Assembly (NCBI GenBank): GCA_025617745.1
Contig: CM046856.1
Span: 47,258,625-47,322,624, forward strand
Direction of reading: 5' to 3'
From: Heliocidaris erythrogramma
Taxonomy: Eukaryota; Echinodermata; Echinoidea; Camarodonta; Echinometridae
Length of the DNA stretch: 64,000 nt
In this document: positions 57,359-64,000 of the stretch, one piece after another
Layout of the letters: the number at the start of each line of letters is the position of its first letter
Numbering within the stretch: the stretch's first letter is position 1
Program-made: the position numbers and the translations under genes
Notes under the pieces: generated by a model
The model's input: only the letters and a program-made list of their open reading frames with translations
What the model was told of the DNA's origin: nothing
Databases searched by the model: none

Positions 57359-57720
57359 TTATAGGGTGAAAGGCCATATTTTTGGGGATAGTTTGTGTGC
57401 GCTCTAGCGGTCACATTTCTCAACGGATTTTGTTCAAATTTTGCATGAAGGTGTCTCTTGGTGTAATCTAAAAACCTGTAGTTTTTGGTGATGCTGCCAC
57501 CAGTGTTCCGTCTTTTATAGGGTCAAAGGTCATACTTCAGGGCATGGCGTGAGTGCACTCTGCAGGCCACATTTCTTGATGGATTTCTTTCAAATTTTGT
57601 ATGGAGATGTATCTTGGTATATCTCTCAACACATTTCTTTCAAATTTTATATGAAGATGTGTCTTAGTGAAACCTACACATCTAATTTCTACACCATCCT
57701 TTTGTTTGAGGGAGGGGATG
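57359..57720 (+). repeat. Degenerate tandem repeat of about 155 bp
   Basis: Two units each run ATAGGGTxAAAGGxCAT, then CACATTTCT, GGATTT, TTCAAATTTTG and a GTCTCTTGGT or GTATCTTGGT phrase, starting near 57360 and 57513. A third partial unit starts near 57628. Confidence 0.65.
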
Positions 57721-60350
57721 GGGGAGGGTCTTTGTCCCTCCTTCAAATTGCTGCCAGTGCCGGGGGATACATTTAGCATTGCGCGGCCCCAGCAATGCAC
57801 ATTTCTAGTTCAGTAGGAAATCGTGCCTCATGAATATATAATTCAGGTCGGGTGTCAAGAGGCCCTCGGCGCAAGCGCCTCGGTTTTTCTCCAAATCGCC
57901 AAGGATTTCAACAGCGCCAGGGCCTCGACAAGAGGCTACGCGCGGAGCTGCCCTGCCAGTCTTCACGGTGCGGTGGTGTGGCTGAGCTGCGCGGGGGAAG
58001 TCTGTGTGAAGGCTACCATTTTGTTACTCTGATCTCTATTTGCATTTTGTTGCTTAACCAAGTCCAAGGAGTTATAAATGCGCCCCCCCCCCCCCCCCCA
58101 AAAAATAAAGGAATCTGTAATTTGTCATGCTGGGGGTAAGGGCAAATCTGGCAAGCAGGAGCATCTCTAGTTAAGTAGTTAATGTTAGAGGTGTGACCCC
58201 CAACTCCCCCCCATTCAAATTCATAATTTTTATAGGCTTTCAGCAAATCTAAAAAAAAAATACTCTCTTTATTTTAGCTTGCTTGTTGGATAAAGTTGTG
58301 GAACATCTGTCGGAAAATTTGAAATTTCGACATTCTGTTTTTTCCTTCTTGGCAAATTTGAAACTCTGAGGACCCTCTTTAAAAATATATTTATTATATT
58401 TTCATTTTCCTTCATGGGGCATTTTCAGGTACCTTGCCAGTGAATTTGCTCCAGCATCCCCATTCAGAATATTCTACTATAGTGACGCCACTGAATAACT
58501 AAGGCCAAGTAAATTTGATTAATTATCTTATTAAGATTTTTTGATAAAGCCTTGAGGAGGGGGTTTCATGTTATCTGAAATATCTATTTTTCCTGAAGTC
58601 GGCATAGACTAGACTAAATTTCAACTATATTTTCTCTAAAATAATTTGTCTAATTTCATAACATTTAGGCCGACATATAGGCTTACTGCAGACATCAGAA
58701 TAACACAATATTTATGATTTTTGTTTGTCTGCATATTCTGTGAATCTTAATTTGAAATAGCTACGGGTCTACAAAGAGTTGGATCTTAAATCTAATATTA
58801 GAAGCGGGGGGGGGGGGGGGACAAGAAACGCTAACTAGGGATAAATTTTATTTCGGTTAACCTACTCCCCTAGATTAATCCAGCAAGTCCACCTCAACTG
58901 AAAACAAGAAAGAATACGCCACCAAGTTTAAAAACAAGTAGATCTAATGAAAAGTACCATATGCCATATTGACGTTATGAAATTGGCATTATTATTGACT
59001 TGGTGAGTCAGTCGGTGTTTCTACTCACAGTCACAGTCGCAGAGACAGACTCTCACTGTCACTGTCTCAAACACGTGGGAGACATCTACTTTGTCATGAT
59101 TCATTTCAATAATTGATAAAAAGAACTAAGGTGCAACAGGGAAATAGTCAAAATTTATTAGTAAAACCATAAAAATAATTATGTAAAAGACAACATACAT
59201 AGAAAAGCACAAGTGGGACCGAATGAATCCCACTTGGCAGACAAAAGAATTCGCAGAGTTTCAGAACATATTACATAAATATGAAATTGATATTTATAGA
59301 AAACATGTCATAACTAGTCCATTTTCTGGACATATTTTGACGAAATAAGCATCGGTGAATTTAGAATTTTGCGGAGCTCAAGATACAACCTACTGCGCAT
59401 GTATTGAGAGCTACAAAACTCTACTGCGCATGGGTGAACTGATTGTTAGTTCACATTCACTGAAAAATTTCTTTCCCTACTGAGGTTGAGAGTCGGCATT
59501 GAACCCCGTTCTTCAAAGAGCGAGGGAGCTGTCAAGATCGAGCGATAAGAGCGGAGTGGTACTTTGATTATCGGGTCTTATCGCTTGCGTTGCGTAACAC
59601 TTTCGGTCGTAAAAAATTCTGTTGTGACTCCAGTTCTGTGATAACTCCTTGGTGTGATTATATCTCCAGGGCAAGGTTGCCAGAGTTAGCTGTACAAGCT
59701 CCTTGGCTTATCAATCTGGTACTGGCGTCCGGAGCTGTACATGGGATCCATATACTGTGTGTGGAGATATCAACAACAAAAAAAAGATTTAAATATCACC
59801 ATTTCTCACATACTGTGACACATGCAAACCACCCTCGGGAGTTTGCTAAAGGGGTTACCTTCCAGGATCAACTAAGATTGTAAAAATTGAATGACTAAAA
59901 AAAAAAAAAAAAAAAAGAAAATCGGCAGGTGTGATCAGGTTTTTTTTTTACCTGGCATGTGTAACTTGTATATATGGGACTACACAAATCTTACCTTGCA
60001 TGGGTAGTCCCATGCATCCATACATGACTGCTGTGTAAGAAATTATGTGTTTGTTTTTTGCACACTTTATTCATTTATTTATTTGTCAATAATACTAAAG
60101 CAAATCATAACAGAACTCATATGAAATGCAATTTTACATTGGCACACTAAAGATTGGATTACTTACTTTTATTTCAACTTCAAACAAAAATCTGAGGAAA
60201 GTAGCAAGGTAACTTTGAAAGTGTTAGCCATTGACTAGCCATGCACTCTCTTGAATATACATGGGAAAGTATCATTGTAAAGATTTATTTAGTAACACTG
60301 TACCAAGACTGTTCTGTTCCTCCTGAAAAAAAAAGACAAAATACTGAATA

Positions 60351-61916
60351 CCGTATAGTCGCGTGTACACGGCGCACACGTATATAAGGCGCACCCATAC
60401 TTTCGACCCTCTGTATTTAAAAAAAAAAAATATTGCCGTCTTTGCACATGGCGCGATTCTATCGCGTGATAATACATACGAGGCTCGGAATCGGCCCCAG
60501 AATGAGTGAAAGTTTGAACTTCCAGTCATATCAGCGCCGCTACTTAGCTCCGCAAAAAATCTATCAGTACATATGTATACAGTGTGTGTATACGTAGGGG
60601 TATGTGTGTGTACAACGCCGTTAATAGCGCACACCTCATTGTATGAGCAAGACAGGGAAACTCACGCGGGAGAGCTTGGAAGAGAGAGAGCGTGAGCGAG
60701 GGAGCGAGATGAATATTTAGGGGGCAGGGCTAGGGACAGAATATAATATATCATTGCTGGTTTGCATATCTAAATCCGGTGTAAGAATATAAAAATTAAT
60801 GAAACAAATCAACGAAATTTACTCCGGAATGGAAACTCGGCGTTTGAAGAACTAACAACACCACACACACAAACGCACCAAAAAATAAAAAATAAATAAA
60901 TCACGGAAAAAGAAAAAGTCTGAGAAGAAAATATAAAATGAAAAGATAGCTTTCAGGTCTTTAGAAAAATTCGAGGCACAAATTTATTCATTGTTAGAGT
61001 ACATCAGAATTAAGAAATATTAAGATAAGGAATAGTAATAATTTTCTTTAAAAGTAGGCCTACCGAAAGAGGGAATTTACGAAGAAAAAACCTAGATCAA
61101 ATATCAAAAGCAATGGTCAACAATTAAGCCTGCCCCTCACTTAAAAATATAAGACATTGAAGAACTATAAAGGAAAACCCCTCCAAAATTTGAGGAAACA
61201 AATATTATTCATACCACAGTGACGGTACAAAATAATAATTCAAACTAGGCTACCAATCGGAAGAAAAATTATTGTTCGTTAGAATCGAAGAAAAAAAAAA
61301 TGGCGCCCGTAGGTCACATGTAAAATAGAAAAAGGAAGATGCCAGAGGCCGTTTATAAAGAGAGCTGTAACACGCGCATAATAATCCTGCACGTATGCTG
61401 TCTTTGTGTAAAACATGGCGGATCAGTGTAGATACTCTCTGTAGCTAGCTCATGCTGTTTATCGCGCGCGCGCCACCTCTTGGTCATACCACGTACAGTC
61501 ATCTACAGCCACCTTGCGAACAAATGAAAAAGACGATCTATTTTCATCATTATAGCCGCGAATTCAATCTGGTTTTCGTCATTACAGTTATGAAAGTGAA
61601 GCTTAGACTAGGATTATACTGGCCATGTATGTAGAATTTCGATAATTGTTTTATAAAGCGGAGTTTTTAATATAAAAATCGGACAATTGTCGTTCAACTG
61701 CACAATACCCCGATACAGTGCAATGACATAGGCCTAGTGTTACATGTGATATGTCCGGCCGCGCGGGGGCCTGGGGCGGCGGGTAGCGCTGGCGGGCAAG
61801 ACCCAGTAAGAGCTGCATTTCGTCGTCATTTCCTTGTACTCGTTTATATGGCGCACCCCGACTTTTGACATTCTCTGCCATGAAAAAAAGTGCGCCGTAT
61901 ACACGCGACTATACGG
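60351..61916. mobile_element. 1566-bp TA-flanked non-autonomous DNA transposon
   Basis: CCGTATAGTCGCGTGTACAC at the left and its inverse (one mismatch within 27 bp) at the right, each bordered by TA (60349-60350, 61917-61918). GGCGCAC recurs subterminally on both sides (for example 60373, 60397 and inverted at 61850). Open frames inside do not resemble a transposase. Confidence 0.85.
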
Positions 61917-62011
61917 TACAAAATGGTTGTCAGTTTTTACTGTCTTGATGGAACTGAAGAGTGTCAGTTCAAAAATTGCTGCGAATGAAAGCCTATTTTC
62001 ATTTCTTTCTC

Positions 62012-62457
62012 AAAGGCCAAGTCCACTTCAATATCAAGCTGATTTGAATAAACATAGTAAAATTAAACAAGCATAATGGTAAAAATTCAAATATTTCAAT
62101 TTTTATAGATGTGATAATAAAGAATCCCTTCCTTGTATGAAAATAAGTTACAATAATGATGATTTTACATGTTCCATATGGAGTCAAACCATGTTTTACA
62201 TTATTGAAGAAAAAAATGAAATATATGATATTTCATATAATAAAATACATAAGGAAAAGTGAGTGCATGACATCGGTTCACTCATTTGCATACTGCCCAT
62301 GTTATGCATATCACTGTTTCATGAAATAATGCAAAACTTCAAAATGCCATAACTTTCTTTTTTTACATCCGATTTCAGTGAAATTTTTACTGTTATGCTT
62401 GTTTAATTTTACTCTGTTTATTCAAATCAACTTGATATTGAGGTGGACTTGGCCTTT
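62012..62457. mobile_element. 446-bp foldback MITE with 76-bp arms
   Basis: Left arm 62012-62087 begins AAAGGCCAAGTCCACTTCAA; the right arm 62382-62457 is its reverse complement with only a few mismatches. It ends about 70 bp before RPS26 exon 2. Confidence 0.88.
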
Positions 62458-62524
62458 AAACGATGTTTTGATGTCATGAAGAAATTTTTGTACAGTGACT
62501 ATTTCCGCTCTTTCTGTTTCACAG

Positions 62525-62702
62525 ACTCAAAAGCGTCGGAACAACGGACGCAGCAAGAAGGGGCGAGGCCACGTGAGGCCTGTCCGCTGCACCAACTGTG
62601 CCCGCTGCGTGCCTAAGGACAAGGCCATCAAGAAGTTTGTCATCAGGAACATTGTTGAGGCTGCAGCGATCCGTGATATCCAGGATGCTAGCGTCTATGA
62701 AG
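62525..62702 (+). CDS. RPS26: RPS26 exon 2 (residues 2-60)
   Basis: Ribosomal protein eS26 of the small (40S) subunit, which sits near the mRNA exit channel. The acceptor TTTCACAG precedes codon 2 ([18 protein letters not shown]) and the donor is [18 protein letters not shown] at residues 22-29 supplies Cys23 and Cys26, half of the zinc site. [22 protein letters not shown] is nearly identical to the vertebrate protein. The exon is 178 bp and ends in phase 1. The open frame continuing 32 bp past the donor is intron read-through. Confidence 0.97.
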
Positions 62703-63240
62703 GTAAGTCAAAAGGAAGCCTCTGCCCTTTGTAGTGGGATGATCAGATAGCCTCTGTTCATCATATATAGAAATCAATTCATCATTGAAATTTTATATGA
62801 GGCAAAAAGTGTTACAAACCTGTAAATAATTTTTTTCTTTTCTTTCCCTTTTTTTTTTGCCTAACCTCCCGGAGTTAAATCTTATAATCAACATTCTTCT
62901 TTTCCTCACACAATGGGATAATTTTTGACATTTGTTTGAGAGGGTAATGTGTCATTCTGTATAATAATGGGCATGCATACATTGTGCATAGACTCAAAGA
63001 AAAACCAGTATGTTCAGGGAGATGTGAGTTCGTCTAACAGAACTGTCGGCTCACTGTCCTCACCTACAAACTGGATCTAGCAGACCCCCGGTCGAAATTG
63101 AGTTGTCTTTTGGACGGATCCGTCCCAGAAACGTGTCTGTTAAAAACCCAATTACACTCACACAGTATAGCTCAGGAGTGTATATAAAGCCCTTTCCCTT
63201 GAAATTTTAGTATATTTTATGAGGTACTATCTGTATTTAA

Positions 63241-63781
63241 AGGGAAAGTCCACCCTGATTACAAGTTGGTTTTAAAAGAAGCAGGACATTTTATGAAAGA
63301 GATCAGTGAAGGTTTGAGCAAAATGCAATAAGAAGTGAGAAAGTTATGAATTTTTGAAGTTGTAATCAATCAAACACAACTTGGAAACTCTATGAAGTAA
63401 CTTGCGAGCTCCTCTCCCATTTGGCCTGTACCCCCCAAATCCTTAATATTCATTTTTTTCTAAAGAAAATATTCAATCATACATGTACCTTAGATATAAT
63501 CATTGCTCATATGTTTTTACACAAAACCTATATGAAACAAATCTATTCCTTCATCAAAAACTAAGAAAATGAAAATTTATGAGATTTTCTGTATTGAGCA
63601 AATGGGAGAGGAGCTCACAAGAGACGTCATGGAGTTGCCAATTTGTGTTTGATTGATTACAACATTAAAAATTCAAAACTTGCTTATTTCTTATCGGATT
63701 TGGTCCAACTTTCGCTTAATCTGTTTCTCTCATATTTGTTCTTTTATTCAAATCGACTTAATACCAGGGTGAACTTTCCCT
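63241..63781. mobile_element. Foldback MITE in RPS26 intron 2
   Basis: AGGGAAAGTCCACCCTG at the left and the inverse of AGGGAAAGTTCACCCTG at the right. Imperfect inversion extends about 185 bp inward on each side, to GAGCTCCTCTCCCATTTG (63408-63425) and CAAATGGGAGAGGAGCTC (63599-63616), leaving a loop of about 170 nt. It occupies about half of the 1149-bp intron. Confidence 0.85.
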
Positions 63782-63851
63782 ATAAGAGAGAACTATCAAT
63801 AACTAATTGTGAACATTTTTTTCTTACATCCTTTGTATCATTTACCTTCAG

Positions 63852-63985
63852 TGTATGCTCTGCCCAAGCTCTATGCTAAGCTCCACTACTGCGTGAGCTG
63901 TGCCATCCATTCCAAGGTCGTACGTAACCGCTCCAGGGAAGCACGTCGTGATAGGACCCCACCCCCAAGATTCCGCCCAGGAATG
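63852..63985 (+). CDS. RPS26: RPS26 exon 3 (residues 61-105)
   Basis: Acceptor TACCTTCAG at 63843-63851; the exon completes codon 61 (Val) and reads [13 protein letters not shown] through [19 protein letters not shown] to [10 protein letters not shown], ending at donor ATG/GTGAGT. Cys74 and Cys77 complete the zinc site at the same numbers as in the human protein. About ten residues remain for an exon 4 beyond the window, given the usual length of about 115. Confidence 0.97.
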
Positions 63986-64000
63986 GTGAGTAGTAGTAAC

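Larger units (their letters stand above)
56028..62524 (+). other. Proposed RPS26 intron 1, repeat-filled
   Basis: No coding signal. Contents listed separately: a GCCCATGTCTGCGCA repeat pair (56697-57165), a 155-bp tandem repeat (57359-57720) and MITEs at 60351-61916 and 62012-62457. Also a short hairpin AACTCCCCTAAAA...TTTTAGGGGAGTT near 57320-57350, poly(C) at 58083, poly(G) at 58806 and GCGCGCGCGC near 61463. 58140-60348 shows nothing recognisable. Confidence 0.5.

Noticed and set aside
60272-60634. 120-residue minus-strand frame
   Set aside because: Overlaps the end of the TA-flanked element, contains homopolymer translation (FFFFK), no domain.

Overview
The window is eukaryotic nuclear DNA from an animal. 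The best-supported gene is ribosomal protein S26 (RPS26) at the right edge, with typical animal exon structure. An echinoderm, perhaps a sea urchin, is plausible from the style of the repeats (foldback MITEs, CR1/L2-type and Tx1/L1-type LINEs, short minisatellites), but this is an inference. About 90% of the window is repetitive.

Region 1 (1-35853, resuming 39021-43708) is a direct tandem array of roughly 0.6-kb units. Nearly every unit carries one plus-strand, intron-containing tRNA-Ile(UAU) gene with A and B boxes, a 35-nt intron and a T-run terminator, followed by an antisense fragment of a LINE ORF2 zinc-knuckle region. I count 59 tRNA-Ile(UAU) copies: 23 canonical, 11 with D-loop AATAGGTTA, 12 with an ATGC insertion in the D-loop, 4 with the G18G19 pair damaged, 6 with an A4 acceptor mismatch, 1 with a U2.G71 wobble and 2 lacking half of the T-arm. 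A few of these carry further lesions. Units are organised in higher-order repeats of about 4.41, 1.8 and 1.19 kb. The array runs off the left edge, so the true copy number is higher. It is interrupted by a CR1/L2-type LINE (17418-20812), by a block of other repeats (35854-39020) and by a TA-flanked MITE (39985-40983).

Region 2 (35854-39020) holds a palindromic minisatellite of about 105 bp split by a TTAA-flanked 902-bp element, a short inverted-repeat element enclosing a tRNA-like sequence, and a 560-bp MITE.

Region 3 (44672-53768) looks like a 9.1-kb composite. It is bounded by matching TA-flanked ends that carry repeats of a CATTCAAATTCGCA motif. Inside are an intact IS630/Tc1-type DDE transposase, a decayed Tx1/L1-type LINE with its RT core deleted, a nested 1-kb deletion derivative of the same transposon family, a broken THAP zinc-finger exon and two long palindromes flanked by direct repeats.

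Region 4 (53769-64000) holds a 16-bp minisatellite, a LINE ORF2 tail, and then RPS26. Exons 2 and 3 are certain. A candidate exon 1 (ETS site, pyrimidine-rich TOP start and an ATG directly followed by GT) lies at 56005-56027. Introns 1 and 2 carry several MITEs. RPS26 is the only clear single-copy host protein-coding gene; the tRNA array is the most unusual content.
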